From: Bdellovibrionales bacterium | GTDB lineage: Bacteria > Pseudomonadota > Alphaproteobacteria > UBA9219 | Length of the DNA stretch: 64,000 nt | Reading direction: 5' to 3' | Assembly: GCA_041662785.1 (NCBI GenBank) | Contig: JBAZRW010000003.1 | Coordinates: 124,001 to 188,000, forward strand | Shown: positions 46,169-56,400 of the stretch, piece by piece | How positions within the stretch are numbered: the first letter of the stretch is position 1 | Layout: the number at the start of each line of letters is the position of its first letter | Position numbers and translations under genes: made by a program | Notes under the pieces: generated by a model | Database searches by the model: none | What the model saw: the letters and a program-made list of their open reading frames with translations, nothing else | Told to the model about the DNA's origin: nothing

Positions 46169-46915
46169 TTACACCATAATCATGCCGCCGTTGATATGTA
46201 TCGTTTGGCCCGTGATATAACGTGCTTCCTCGCTGGCCAAAAAGACGATGCTGGCCGCGACATCTTTCGGCTCACCCAGATAACCCAACGGAATGTTGGC
46301 GAGCATTTTGTTCTTTTGCTCGTCATTCAGCTTGTCGGTCATGGCCGTGACGATAAAGCCCGGTGCGACGCAGTTGACGGTGACGCCGCGTGGCGCCATT
46401 TCCTGCGCCAGCGATTTGCTCATAGCGATCAGGCCGCCTTTGGACGCCGCATAGTTGGCTTGACCTGCGTTGCCCATCACGCCGACGACGGACGCCATGT
46501 TGATGATGCGGCCCCAGCGGCGTGTCATCATGCCTTTCAGCGCGGCACGCGAGAGGCGAAACGCAGAGGACAAGTTCACGTTCATCACAAGATCCCAGTC
46601 TTCATCCTTCATGCGCATGGCAAGGCCATCGCGCGTCAGGCCAGCGTTGTTGATCAGAATATCCACGCCGCCGCCCAATTTCTCCTCGGCTTCCTTGATA
46701 AGGGTCGGGGGAACGGCGGGATCGGTCAGGTTGCCAACAATAGTCACCGCATGCGCCGCGCCGCCAAGTTCGGCTTGCAGCGCTTCGATGCCTTCGGGGC
46801 GAATGTCGGTCAGGGCAACGCGTGCGCCTTGCGCCACCAGCATCTTGGCGATAACCGTGCCTAGGCCGCCTGCCGCGCCCGTAACCAGAGCGTTCTTTCC
46901 ATTCAGTGACAACAT
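46169..46915 (-). CDS. fabG: 3-oxoacyl-[acyl-carrier-protein] reductase FabG
   Basis: The NADPH-dependent reductase of fatty acid elongation. 248-residue short-chain dehydrogenase: nucleotide motif VTGAAGGLG, DILINNAGLTRDGLAMRM, catalytic Ser in NMASVVGVMGNAGQANYAASKGG with Tyr and Lys in YAASK, and the terminal GQTIHINGGM. fabD lies 23 bp upstream on the same strand. acpP and fabF, which usually follow, are replaced by a long hairpin and the rplA region. Confidence 0.95.
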   Translation of the reverse strand: MLSLNGKNALVTGAAGGLGTVIAKMLVAQGARVALTDIRPEGIEALQAELGGAAHAVTIVGNLTDPAVPPTLIKEAEEKLGGGVDILINNAGLTRDGLAMRMKDEDWDLVMNVNLSSAFRLSRAALKGMMTRRWGRIINMASVVGVMGNAGQANYAASKGGLIAMSKSLAQEMAPRGVTVNCVAPGFIVTAMTDKLNDEQKNKMLANIPLGYLGEPKDVAASIVFLASEEARYITGQTIHINGGMIMV

Positions 46916-46938
46916 GGTCTTTCCTTTCGTGTTTTTCT

Positions 46939-47883
46939 TTATAAGGATTGTTTGAGGTAAGCGTCGATATCTTCGGGAGTTTGCAAAGATACCGCCGTAA
47001 TTTCTTTATCGATGCGTTTGGTCAGGCCCGCCAAAACAGCGCCAGAGCCGCATTCGACCAGCTGATCGACGCCATGCGCCTTCATAAACAAAACGGACTC
47101 GCGCCAACGGACAGAGCCAGTGATTTGCTGCACCAACAGATCGCGGATAACATCGGGGTCGCTTGTTGCCAACGCCGTGACGTTTGAGACGACAGGCACG
47201 CAAGGTGGCATCAGATGAACTTGTGCCAAGGCCTCCCTCATGACATCGGCGGCGGGCTGCATAAGGGGGCAATGAAACGGCGCGCTGACGGGCAGCTTGA
47301 TGCAGCGTTTCAGGCCCTTTTCAGCGGCCAGCGCGATGGCGCGATCAATCGCGTGGTTGTTGCCGCTAATGACGACTTGGCCATCCGCGTTATCGTTGGC
47401 GGCCACGCAAATGTCGCCTTGTGATGCAGCAGCGGCAATCTCTTTGGCGAGATCGACATTCGCGCCCAGCAAAGCCGCCATGCCGCCGATCCCCGCAGGG
47501 ACGGCCTTTTGCATAGCGCGGCCACGCTTGCGTAAGAGGGTCGCGGTGTTCGCCAGCGTCAGGCTTTCCGCCGCGCAAAGCGCCGCATATTCGCCAAGGC
47601 TATGCCCCGCTACAAAGGCGGCCATTTCGGGCAGTTTCAGTCCACTTTGCGACATTAAAACGCGCAAAACGGCGATGCTTACGGCCATCAAGGCGGGCTG
47701 CGTGTTTTCTGTCATTTTCAGCTCATCTTCCGAGCCGTCAAACATAAGGGTCGAGAGTTTCTGTTCCAAAACCTCATCAACCTCTTGAAAAACCATGCGA
47801 GCCTCAGGGAAGGCCTCAAAAAGAGCCTTGCCCATGCCGATCTTTTGGCTTCCCTGTCCGGGAAATACGAATGCTTTTGTCAT
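46939..47883 (-). CDS. fabD: malonyl CoA-acyl carrier protein transacylase
   Basis: Loads malonyl groups onto acyl carrier protein. 314 residues, with FVFPGQGSQKIGMG at the N-terminus, the nucleophilic Ser in VAGHSLGEYAALCA, an Arg in KRGRAMQKAVP and the catalytic His in LPVSAPFHCPLMQPA. First gene of the fabD-fabG pair; divergent from hldD across about 112 bp. Confidence 0.96.
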   Translation of the reverse strand: MTKAFVFPGQGSQKIGMGKALFEAFPEARMVFQEVDEVLEQKLSTLMFDGSEDELKMTENTQPALMAVSIAVLRVLMSQSGLKLPEMAAFVAGHSLGEYAALCAAESLTLANTATLLRKRGRAMQKAVPAGIGGMAALLGANVDLAKEIAAAASQGDICVAANDNADGQVVISGNNHAIDRAIALAAEKGLKRCIKLPVSAPFHCPLMQPAADVMREALAQVHLMPPCVPVVSNVTALATSDPDVIRDLLVQQITGSVRWRESVLFMKAHGVDQLVECGSGAVLAGLTKRIDKEITAVSLQTPEDIDAYLKQSL

Positions 47884-47995
47884 TTTTTCTCCTTAGAGCC
47901 CGAAACTGCCACGCTTGAAGCCGCTTGTCAAAGCCCCTCCAAGCCGCTTTAATGCGGCAAGTTAAAGCGGTTAACCAACTTTTTGTGGGCGTTTT

Positions 47996-48979
47996 ATGAT
48001 TTTGATTACTGGCGGAGCGGGCTTTATCGGCTCTTACTTGGCGGCAGCGCTTGAGGCGCGGGGCGAGCGTGTGGTGATTTGTGACTGGCTTGGCACGGAT
48101 GACAAGTGGCGCAACATTGCTAAGCGCGACCTTGATAATCTGATCGCGCCCGAAAAGTTGTGCGATTATCTGAACGATCACAGTGGCGATATCGAGGCGA
48201 TCTATCACATGGGCGCGATCTCGGCCACGACCGAGGCTGACGCCGATTTGATTGCTGAGAGCAACTTTCGCCTGACCCGCACCTTATGGCTGTGGTGTCG
48301 CGATAATGGCTCGCGGCTTATTTACGCGTCATCGGCGGCGACGTATGGCGATGGCAAGGCTGGCTTTGACGATGTCGAGAGCATCGAGGGGCTTAAGGCC
48401 TATCAGCCGCTTAATGCCTATGGCTGGAGCAAGCACCTAACTGACCGCTGGATTGCGCAGCAGAAAAAGAAGGGCGACCGTGGTCCCGCGCAGTGCGTCG
48501 GCCTGAAGTTTTTTAACGTCTATGGCCCCAACGAGTACCATAAGGGTGGGATGCGCTCGGTCGCGCACCAGATTTTCCCATTTGCCAAACGTGGCGAGGC
48601 CTTTTCGCTCTTCAAGTCGCACCATCCCGATTACAAGGACGGTGGGCAGCTGCGTGATTTCGTGTGGGTCGGCGATTGCGCCAACGTCATGCTGTGGCTT
48701 TTGGATCATCCTGCCGTCAACGGCTTGTTCAATATGGGGTCGGGGAAGGCTCGCAGCTTTGCAGATATGGCGGCGGCGGTTTATGTCGCTGCGGGCGCGA
48801 CGCCCCAGATCACCTACCGCGATATGCCAGAGGTTTTGCGTGACAAATACCAGTACTTTACGCAAGCCAACATGGATAAGCTTCGCGCCGCAGGGTATGA
48901 TGCGCCCATGACTCCGCTAGAGGAAGGTATTCGCCTTTACGTCCAAAACCATTTGGAAAAAGAAGATCCGTATGTTTAG
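47996..48979 (+). CDS. hldD: ADP-L-glycero-D-manno-heptose-6-epimerase
   Basis: Epimerises the heptose precursor for the LPS inner core. A 327-residue extended SDR protein: NAD(P) motif ILITGGAGFIGSYLA, IYHMGAISATTE, SSAATYG, catalytic YGWSK and the HldD-type LKFFNVYGPNEYHKGGMRSVAH followed by QLRDFVWVGDCA. Followed by hldE about 350 bp on, in the same direction; together they make ADP-heptose, which indicates a heptose-containing LPS. Confidence 0.94.
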   Translation: MILITGGAGFIGSYLAAALEARGERVVICDWLGTDDKWRNIAKRDLDNLIAPEKLCDYLNDHSGDIEAIYHMGAISATTEADADLIAESNFRLTRTLWLWCRDNGSRLIYASSAATYGDGKAGFDDVESIEGLKAYQPLNAYGWSKHLTDRWIAQQKKKGDRGPAQCVGLKFFNVYGPNEYHKGGMRSVAHQIFPFAKRGEAFSLFKSHHPDYKDGGQLRDFVWVGDCANVMLWLLDHPAVNGLFNMGSGKARSFADMAAAVYVAAGATPQITYRDMPEVLRDKYQYFTQANMDKLRAAGYDAPMTPLEEGIRLYVQNHLEKEDPYV

Positions 48980-49000
48980 CTTTAGGTTAAACGAATAGAG

Positions 49001-49108
49001 AAAAAAGAAAATGGATGCCAGCCTTCGCTGGCATGACAAGGGGTAGGAGGTAAAGTTAATCCTAATCCGTCATCCCCGCGCAGGCGGGGATCCCATTTTT
49101 TAATTTTT
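49001..49108. repeat. paired palindromic repeat between hldD and hldE
   Basis: AAAAAAGAAAATGGATGCCAGCC...GGCATGAC faces GTCATCCCCGCG...GGGGATCCCATTTTTTAATTTTT. Confidence 0.75.
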
Positions 49109-49134
49109 CCACTGCAATAGGGGAGGAGATATCT

Positions 49135-49311
49135 ATGCCAAATGAAGGAAACAAGACCAGCGCATCAAAATCACCTACAGGAAGTACATTCACGATTGAT
49201 CTTGATACGATCCCCAATGGTCACCGCAAACCTGTCGAGTGTTGTAAAAGAAGCCATCTAACGCGGCTGTGGCGGGAGAGATCAGCCTCCAGCCAACTTG
49301 TTTTTGATTAA
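49135..49311 (+). CDS. possible 58-residue protein upstream of hldE
   Basis: ATG with a very strong ribosome site (GGGGAGGAG, 7-8 nt upstream), frame open to TAA at 49309-49311: MPNEGNKTSASKSPTGSTF, then TIDLDTIPNGHRKPVECC and a basic tail. No family recognised. It ends 14 bp before the hldE start. It could be a true small gene, a leader peptide or the remnant of a longer gene; the change in character after the CC pair suggests a frameshifted end. Confidence 0.35.
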   Translation: MPNEGNKTSASKSPTGSTFTIDLDTIPNGHRKPVECCKRSHLTRLWRERSASSQLVFD

Positions 49312-49325
49312 GGAAAAACCATATC

Positions 49326-50783
49326 ATGTATGCCCATCTTCATACGCAACTTGAAAAACTTATAGGTCACCGCGTTTTGTGCGTGGGTGACGTGATGCTG
49401 GATCGCTTTATCTATGGCGAGGTGGATCGTATCTCGCCCGAAGCGCCCATTCCCGTCCTTCGCATTAAGCGCGAGCTTCTGGCCATGGGCGGCAGCGGCA
49501 ACGTCGTGCGCAACCTTGCCACCATGGGGGGCAACGTCGATATGGTGGCCGTGATCGGGCATGATCAAGCGGGCCATGACCTTGCCGCGCAGATGGAGGC
49601 GATGAACAGGATTACGCCTCACTTGCTGACCGATGCTTCGCGTCCCACGACGATCAAGACGCGCTATATCGCGGGCAGCCAGCAGCTGTTGCGTGCCGAC
49701 AGAGAAGATGCCGCGCCGTTGTCCACCTTGATGGAGGAGCAGCTTTTGGCGCGCGCGCAAAGCGTGATCGATGGATGCCAGATTGTGATCCTTTCGGACT
49801 ACGCCAAGGGCGTCTTAACGAACCATGTGGTGCGCGAGATCATTACGCTGTGCCGTGAGCATGGTAAGCCAATTTTGATCGATCCCAAGGGGAGGGACTT
49901 TGGCCGCTATCACGGTGCGACGATGCTCACTCCCAACCGTAAGGAACTCGCCGAGGCAACAGGTCTGCCCATTACGACGATTGATGAGGCCGAAGCCGCC
50001 GCGCGTAAGCTCATCATCGATTTTGATATTGGCGGCGTGCTGGCCAAACTGGGTGGCGACGGCGTTTGCCTTGTGATGAAGGATAAGCCCGCGCGTCATT
50101 TCCACACGGTCACCAAGGAAGTGTTCGATGTTTCCGGTGCGGGCGACACCGTGATTGCGACGATGGCGATGGCGATGGCGGGCGGGTTGTCTTTGGACGA
50201 TTGCGCGGCTTTGGCCAACATCGCGGGATCGATTGTCGTAAGCAAAATTGGGACGGCGACGATCACGCTGGAGGAAATCGAAAAGGAAATTCTGCGCGAT
50301 CAATCGCGCATGGGCGAAGACAAAATCATGACGTCCGCCGAGGCGGCGGATAGAGCCGAGCGTTGGCGCGGGCAGGGGCTAAAGGTCGGTTTCACAAACG
50401 GTGTATTTGATTTGCTGCATCCCGGGCATTTGTCGTCGATCAACCAGTCCCGCGCTGCGTGCGATAAACTGATCATTGCGCTTAACAGCGATGCGTCGGT
50501 AAAAAGGCTGAAGGGTGAGGCGCGGCCTGTGCAGAACGAAAACGCCCGCGCTGCTGTTTTGGCAGCGCTAGAGGCCGTGGCGGGCGTAGTGATTTTCAGC
50601 GAGGACACGCCGCTGGACCTTATCAAAACCATCCGCCCCGATACGCTGGTGAAGGGATCGGATTACACCATCGATCAAGTCGTCGGCGCGAAGGAAATGG
50701 AAAGCTGGGGTGGCCAAGTCATCTTGGCCGACCTTGTGCAGGGCCACAGCACCACGGCGCTTATCGAGAAGCTGACACGATAA
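49326..50783 (+). CDS. hldE: bifunctional D-glycero-beta-D-manno-heptose-7-phosphate kinase/heptose-1-phosphate adenylyltransferase
   Basis: A 485-residue fusion. The N-terminal ribokinase-like kinase (about residues 1-320) has MLDRFIYGEVDRISPEAPIPVL, MGGSGNVVRNLATMGG and the anion hole VFDVSGAGDTVIA. The C-terminal nucleotidyltransferase (about 345-485) has VGFTNGVFDLLHPGHLSSI, with the HxGH motif, and VKGSDYTIDQVVGA. It performs two steps of ADP-heptose synthesis, on either side of a phosphatase step (GmhB), and hldD does the final epimerisation. Confidence 0.95.
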   Translation: MYAHLHTQLEKLIGHRVLCVGDVMLDRFIYGEVDRISPEAPIPVLRIKRELLAMGGSGNVVRNLATMGGNVDMVAVIGHDQAGHDLAAQMEAMNRITPHLLTDASRPTTIKTRYIAGSQQLLRADREDAAPLSTLMEEQLLARAQSVIDGCQIVILSDYAKGVLTNHVVREIITLCREHGKPILIDPKGRDFGRYHGATMLTPNRKELAEATGLPITTIDEAEAAARKLIIDFDIGGVLAKLGGDGVCLVMKDKPARHFHTVTKEVFDVSGAGDTVIATMAMAMAGGLSLDDCAALANIAGSIVVSKIGTATITLEEIEKEILRDQSRMGEDKIMTSAEAADRAERWRGQGLKVGFTNGVFDLLHPGHLSSINQSRAACDKLIIALNSDASVKRLKGEARPVQNENARAAVLAALEAVAGVVIFSEDTPLDLIKTIRPDTLVKGSDYTIDQVVGAKEMESWGGQVILADLVQGHSTTALIEKLTR

Positions 50784-50793
50784 GGGGAGGACT

Positions 50794-51414
50794 CTAACGT
50801 CTCTCTAGCTTTGTCAGATCGGCGGCGGCTTGTTTCAAGCCTTGGGCGAGGTCTTCCTTTTCTTGGAAGGTGTACGCGCCGTAATTAATTTGCGGCTTCA
50901 GGTTTGGCCCCCAAAGGTTCGCCAGTGTATCGTAAAGGACGGACGCGATATGCTCGCCCTTTTTCCAAGCCGAGGTGTTATCGCAACGCGGTAGCAAAAT
51001 CCCGAACTCGTCGGGTGCAAGGCGGCCTAGAATATCGCTGCGGCGGATCAACCCCGCCAGCGTATCGCCAAGGCAACGCAGCGCGGAGTCCACCAGCGGC
51101 ATGCCGTGGCGGATACGGATATTTTCCAGATTCTCGATGTTGATATAAAGAACGCTGGAGACGCCGCCATAACGCTCATCAAAGGCCAGCATGCGGGCAA
51201 CCTCGCGGTTAAACTCAGGCCGGTTAAGAAGCTGATGAGCGGCGCTATCCGCTTCTGGCTGGCGCTCAAGGGTCTTTAGGCGCGTTTCCAACTCTTGGAT
51301 ACGCACGCGCGCAAGCACAAGCTCAGCACACAGATCGCGCCAAACCGTCCTTTGCGCGTCGGTCAGGGGCGCATCGGCCAGAAAATCGGTTAAAAGGTCA
51401 AGCGGTGCGCTCAA
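50794..51414 (-). CDS. GGDEF-like domain protein, probably catalytically inactive
   Basis: 206 residues. An N-terminal helical region (about 1-60) with a coiled-coil stretch (LVLARVRIQELETRLKTLER) precedes a GGDEF-fold domain (about 60-205: RPEFNREVARMLAF..., DSALRCLGDTLAGLIRRSDILGRLAPDEFGILLP). The signature GGDEF is APDEF (residues 133-137), and the usual metal-binding Asp of the first strand is replaced in YINIENLENIRIRHG. Loss of both glycines and the Asp argues against c-di-GMP synthesis; a binding or structural role is more likely. Divergent from purE. Confidence 0.75.
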   Translation of the reverse strand: MSAPLDLLTDFLADAPLTDAQRTVWRDLCAELVLARVRIQELETRLKTLERQPEADSAAHQLLNRPEFNREVARMLAFDERYGGVSSVLYINIENLENIRIRHGMPLVDSALRCLGDTLAGLIRRSDILGRLAPDEFGILLPRCDNTSAWKKGEHIASVLYDTLANLWGPNLKPQINYGAYTFQEKEDLAQGLKQAAADLTKLERR

Positions 51415-51525
51415 AAGACGGTTTCTTTCATAAAGGAAGTGATTCTAAACTTTCTCAACAAGACTCTAGGCTTTTTCTAAAAAAGTCATTAACTTGCTTT
51501 TTTTCCTTTCCAACAGGGGACTTTC

Positions 51526-52128
51526 ATGGCGCATTTGAGCAAGACAATGACAAAAAAGGTGACACCCAAGGCAAAAGCCGCTGCGCCGCAGCCTTTGGTC
51601 GGTATCATCATGGGCAGCCAATCCGATTGGGCGACGATGGAAAACGCGGCCAACGTGCTGGATAGCTTTGGCGTGACTTATGAAAGCGCGGTCGTTTCCG
51701 CCCATCGCACGCCTCGTCGTTTGTTTGAATACGCGACCAGCGCGGCCGAACGCGGCCTGAAGGTCATTATTGCGGGCGCAGGCGGCGCGGCGCATTTACC
51801 GGGTATGACGGCCTCGCTCACGCCGCTACCTGTTTTGGGAGTCCCCGTGATGAGCCGCTCCCTAGAGGGACTGGACAGCCTTCTGTCTATTGCGCAGATG
51901 CCTGCGGGCGTGCCCGTTGGTACGCTGGCCATCGGCAACGCGGGCGCGATTAACGCCGCGCTTTTGGCTACGTCCATTCTGGCTTTGCAGGATAAGGCTT
52001 TGGCTAAAGCGTTTGCGCAGTGGCGCGACGTGCAAACGACCTCGGTCGCGATAGAGCCGGAAATGCCAGTCAAGAAGAAGGCCGCGAAGAAACCCGCCGC
52101 CAAGAAAATCGTGAAGAAAACGAAGTAA
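51526..52128 (+). CDS. purE: N5-carboxyaminoimidazole ribonucleotide mutase with a lysine-rich tail
   Basis: Class I PurE converts N5-CAIR to CAIR in purine synthesis. The core (about residues 24-178) has VGIIMGSQSDWATM, VVSAHRTPRRLFEY, IAGAGGAAHLPGM and VGTLAIGNAGAINAALLA. At 200 residues it is longer than the usual 160-170: an N-terminal extension of about 20 residues and a C-terminal tail made almost only of Lys, Ala and Pro (KKKAAKKPAAKKIVKK), resembling histone H1-like tails. purK starts 1 bp after the stop. Confidence 0.94.
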   Translation: MAHLSKTMTKKVTPKAKAAAPQPLVGIIMGSQSDWATMENAANVLDSFGVTYESAVVSAHRTPRRLFEYATSAAERGLKVIIAGAGGAAHLPGMTASLTPLPVLGVPVMSRSLEGLDSLLSIAQMPAGVPVGTLAIGNAGAINAALLATSILALQDKALAKAFAQWRDVQTTSVAIEPEMPVKKKAAKKPAAKKIVKKTK

Positions 52129-52129
52129 G

Positions 52130-53218
52130 ATGAGAACCCTGACAGCTGGATCGACGATAGGCATTTTAGGCGGGGGGCAGCTGGGGCGCATGACGGCCAT
52201 GGCCGCCGCGCGGCTTGGGTTTCCTTGTCACGTTTTTTGCCAAAATGAGGACGAGCCTGCGGTTGCTGTTTGCGCCGCCCATACGCTTGGCGCGTGGGAC
52301 GATGCGGACGCCCTGACGCGCTTTGCCAAGGCCACCGATGTTGTGACGCTGGAGTGGGAGAACGTGCCTCTCGCCGCGCTGGATGTAGTAGCGCAGCATA
52401 CGCCTTTGTTTCCCAGTGCGACGGTTCTGCGTATCGCACAGGACAGGGGGCTGGAAAAACGCTTCACCCGCGAGATTGGTGTGGGCACGGCAGAATTTGT
52501 GATTGTGCGCTCGGCTGCCGAGCTAGAGAAGGCTTTGGAGTCGTTTTCCCGTCCGGCCATTTTGAAATCCACGCGCATGGGCTATGACGGGCGTGGGCAG
52601 GTTAAAATCGTGGATGGTATGGCGGCGCAGGATGCATGGGCGCAAATGGGCAGCGAGGAAGGAATCCTTGAGGCCTTTGTCGCTTTTGAGAAGGAAGTGT
52701 CCGTGATCGTCGCGCGGGGCGAGGACGGCGCAAGCGTCGCCTTTCCCGTTATGGAAAACACGCACCGCAACCATATTTTGTTTGAAACGCAAGCGCCCGC
52801 GCTGGTCGATCCCGCAGTTGCCAAAGAAGCGATAGACATCGCGCAGCGTATGGCCACGCACCTGCATGTGGTGGGCTTGCTGACGGTTGAGCTGTTTGTC
52901 TTGAAAGAGCCAAACGAAAAAGGCCAAAGCGTTTTGGTGAACGAGATCGCGCCGCGTCCCCACAATTCTGGCCACTGGACGATTGATGCTTGCCTTTGCA
53001 GCCAGTTCGAAATGCTGGTGAGGGCTGTTGCGGGCTTGCCGTTGGTTGAGGCCACACCGCATAGCAAGGTCGTGATGCGCAATATCCTTGGCGAGGATTT
53101 AGATCGTTGCCCTGCCTATGTCGCCGATCCGACAGCCGCCTTGCACCTGTACGGAAAGAAGGATCCTCGCGAGGGCCGCAAGATGGGCCACGTCACGTTC
53201 TTGAAAGGCGCGTGGTGA
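52130..53218 (+). CDS. purK: 5-(carboxyamino)imidazole ribonucleotide synthase
   Basis: An ATP-grasp enzyme that carboxylates AIR with ATP and bicarbonate; PurE acts on its product. 362 residues: IGILGGGQLGRMTAMAAARLG, VVTLEWENVPL, ILKSTRMGYDGRGQ, FVAFEKEVSVIVAR and the C-terminal VNEIAPRPHNSGHWTIDAC. The single base between purE stop and purK start indicates coupled translation. Confidence 0.95.
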   Translation: MRTLTAGSTIGILGGGQLGRMTAMAAARLGFPCHVFCQNEDEPAVAVCAAHTLGAWDDADALTRFAKATDVVTLEWENVPLAALDVVAQHTPLFPSATVLRIAQDRGLEKRFTREIGVGTAEFVIVRSAAELEKALESFSRPAILKSTRMGYDGRGQVKIVDGMAAQDAWAQMGSEEGILEAFVAFEKEVSVIVARGEDGASVAFPVMENTHRNHILFETQAPALVDPAVAKEAIDIAQRMATHLHVVGLLTVELFVLKEPNEKGQSVLVNEIAPRPHNSGHWTIDACLCSQFEMLVRAVAGLPLVEATPHSKVVMRNILGEDLDRCPAYVADPTAALHLYGKKDPREGRKMGHVTFLKGAW

Positions 53219-53224
53219 GCCTTT

Positions 53225-53398
53225 ATACCAACGGCCTCATGAAATGATTCATAAAACCTTGACGGGATTTCCTCCTGTCCCATTCTTCGTCATCCCGCAC
53301 CCCTCTACGCCCTTCGGGCTTCGCGGGGCAGGCGAAGCGACGCGTGAACATCGCGTAGATGCGGGATGACGAAATAGTGAATGGCCGTCCATGGTAAA
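53225..53398. mobile_element. MITE-like element with an ATACCAACGG end, after purK
   Basis: Left end ATACCAACGGCCTCATGAAATG, a good match to the 38.0-kb element. The right end, inverted, TACCATGGACGGCCATTC, is more diverged. The interior hairpin (GTCATCCCGCACCCCTCTACGCC ... GTAGATGCGGGATGAC) is the type shared with 45.96 kb. Confidence 0.5.
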
Positions 53399-53432
53399 AA
53401 CCAACGTGATAATTCACGGGGTGATTGATCTT

Positions 53433-56400
53433 TTACCCCCCCATTAACCACTTGATATCGTCTTGGGTAAGGGAAGCGGCAGCAGCGGGTTTATCACCAA
53501 ACAGCGCGGCGGCAAGGCCAGCCTTGCGGCCTTGAAGCTCCACTATACGCTCCTCCACAGTGCCTTCCGCGATCATCTTGTATACAAAGACGTGCTTCGT
53601 CTGGCCGATGCGATGGGCGCGATCCGTAGCCTGATTTTCCACGGAAGGGTTCCACCATGGATCATAATGAATGACAGTATCCGCCGCCGTCAGGTTGAGT
53701 CCCGTGCCGCCAGCCTTAAGGCTGATAAGGAACAAGGGAACCTCTCCAGCTTGAAAACGTTTGACGGGCGTGGCGCGATCTTTGGTCGTGCCGCGAAGCT
53801 CAACATAGGGAATGTCCAGCTTCTCGACCTCTAGCTTGATCAGATCGAGCATCGAGGTGAATTGCGAAAAAAGGAGAATCTTGCGGCCTTCTTCGATAAG
53901 GGTAGGTATCATCTCCATCAGCTCATCCAGCTTGGCGGAGGATTTCACCTTCCGCGCAGCCTCTAGCTTGACAAGGCGCGGATCGCAGCACGTCTGGCGA
54001 AGCTTTAGCAGCGCGTCCAAAATAACAATCTGGCTTCGCGCAAGGCCTTTGGCTGCGATTTCATCGCGCACCTTGTCGTTCATGACGTGACGCACGGCTT
54101 CGTACAGGTCGCGCTGATCGTCGGCCAGCGTGACGTGACGGATAATCTCTGTCTTGGGCGGCAGGTCTTTTTCAACTTCGGATTTCAGGCGGCGCAGAAC
54201 GAAAGGCCGCAAGCGCCGCGCGAAAAGATTCTTGCGATCATTATCACCGTCTTTTTCAATCGGTGCGCGATAATGCTTGGTGAACTTTTTATGATCGCCC
54301 AAAAGACCCGGCATCAGGAAGGTGAAGATAGACCACGCCTCGCCCAAATGGTTTTCGACAGGCGTACCCGTCAGGCAAATCCTTTGCTTGGCTTTCAGGG
54401 AACAAGCCGCCTGAGTCATCTTAGCCGCTGGGTTCTTGATGGCCTGCGCCTCGTCAAGGATCAGAAGACTCCATTTCTGCCCCGCCAGCTTTTCGCTGTC
54501 ACGCGGCAGCAAAGGATAAGTTGTCAGAACAACATCATAGTGTTCGGTCTTACTAAATCGGGTGAAGCGCTCTTTGCCATGAAGGGTCAGGACTTTAAGG
54601 GAGGGCGTGAACTTGGCCGCCTCCGCCTGCCAGTTGGCAATTAGGCTGGTCGGCATGACAATCAGGCAAGGATCTTCAAGCTTTTTGGATTCTTTAAGCG
54701 ACTGGATATAGGCGAGGGTCTGGATGGTTTTACCCAGTCCCATATCGTCGGCCAGAATGCCGGACAGCCCGTATTCGCCAAGAAAGTGCAGCCAGTTGTA
54801 GCCATCGATTTGATAGGGCCGCAGCGTGGCATCCAGCTTTTTAGGTAACGCGCGTTTTTTGATGCCTTCAAAGTTGCCCAGTTTTTCAATCAACTTGCGA
54901 AGGCCGCCTTCGCCAAGCCAACGCTTGCTGGTGATTGCCTCTAACTTCAAGAACGCAGCGGTCAGATCCATCGACACGCGCAGCGTGCCGTCTTTGTTCA
55001 GCGCTTTGTCGTCGAACAGCTCAACCAGTGTTTTCAAAATCGTGCGGATACGATCCGCAGGCAGCGCGATCATGCGACCATCGGGCAGTGGCGCATAGCA
55101 TTTGCCGCCTTCGGTCAGACGATCAATATCGGCGTGCGCGTTCAGCTTCTTGATCATGGCGACAAGGATGGGCAAAAGGGGGATGCGCTCCCCCCCTATT
55201 GTAATGCCCAGATCCATCGAAAACCACCAATCGCCCGTTTGCTCAAACGACGCGTCGATGTCCTCGCTATCCGGCTCAAGGATGATGGCGGGCTGCGGCG
55301 CGTTGTCGCTGATCACAAAGCCTTCGGCCTCAAGCAATGCGCGACCCGTGTGACGTATATCCAGCCAAAACCAAGGTGAGGCCGTTTCATCGGGCAAGAG
55401 AAGGGAAGGCTGCGCGGAGGCAAAATCGCCCAACGGATGGGGGGCGGGCATCAGATGATGCTGCTCAAGCTTCTTTAGAAGTTTTTTCTCTGCCGCCCCA
55501 TTACGTTTATAGAGGCGAATTTCATCGTCCTTGACCGCTGTATAATGTGTTGGCGTAAGGGTAGAGGCCGTCCCTTCCTCACCATAGGTAAAGGAAAGCC
55601 TAGCCGTTTGCTCACCCTTGGGTGTTTGCACTAGGTTCAGATGCGCGGACGGAGTCTCAAGCTTGTCTTTCATGTCGCGGATTTTAAAGGGCGCGGGTAA
55701 AGGCGCGTCAATTTCCTTCATGGCCTTGCGTACCGCGGGCGTTTCATTTTGTGTGATGGGCGGCGCTTTAAGAAAACGCGCTACGATCTGCGCTTCTTCA
55801 CGGCAGACAAGCCGACCCATCGCGCCATTGGCCACGTTGACATACCACGGGCTAGGCAGGAAAAGGGGCGTCAAATCACGCCCAGCAGGGGCGATGGTCG
55901 GGCGTTGCCGCATGTCGGGCAAAAGCGTCCATGACAGATGACCTTCTTCGTCTTTGCCCCTTATAAGCGGCGAGGTGTTTTCATGATCCAGAAAGGCGCG
56001 ACCCGTGCTTAAAATACGGGTTACGATAAAATCAACATAATCGCCATCGGTATCAAACGACCACGCTATATGGGGCAACTGACTCCCATAATGGTCTTTT
56101 AAAAGAAGAAAGATGCCCTTGTCTTGCTCATGATAAAGGCTGCCTTGCTGACGCATCATCGTGGCTTGTCCATAACCAACATTTTTCTTACCGCTCCACC
56201 CACCGTCGCGCAGCTTGTGCTGAGAGTAAGGTGTTACGATAAGGCTACCGCCCCCTTTTTCGTCCTGTGCAAGAATATAGATGAGGCGGCTGTCTTGAAG
56301 GGAGGCGTTGTTTTCACCTGCCTTCAGATTTTTAAGCCAGCCAAGCGTTTGCGTTGATAGCGCAGCGGCCGCGCCCTTGCGACCGGCCAAGGTAAAATCG

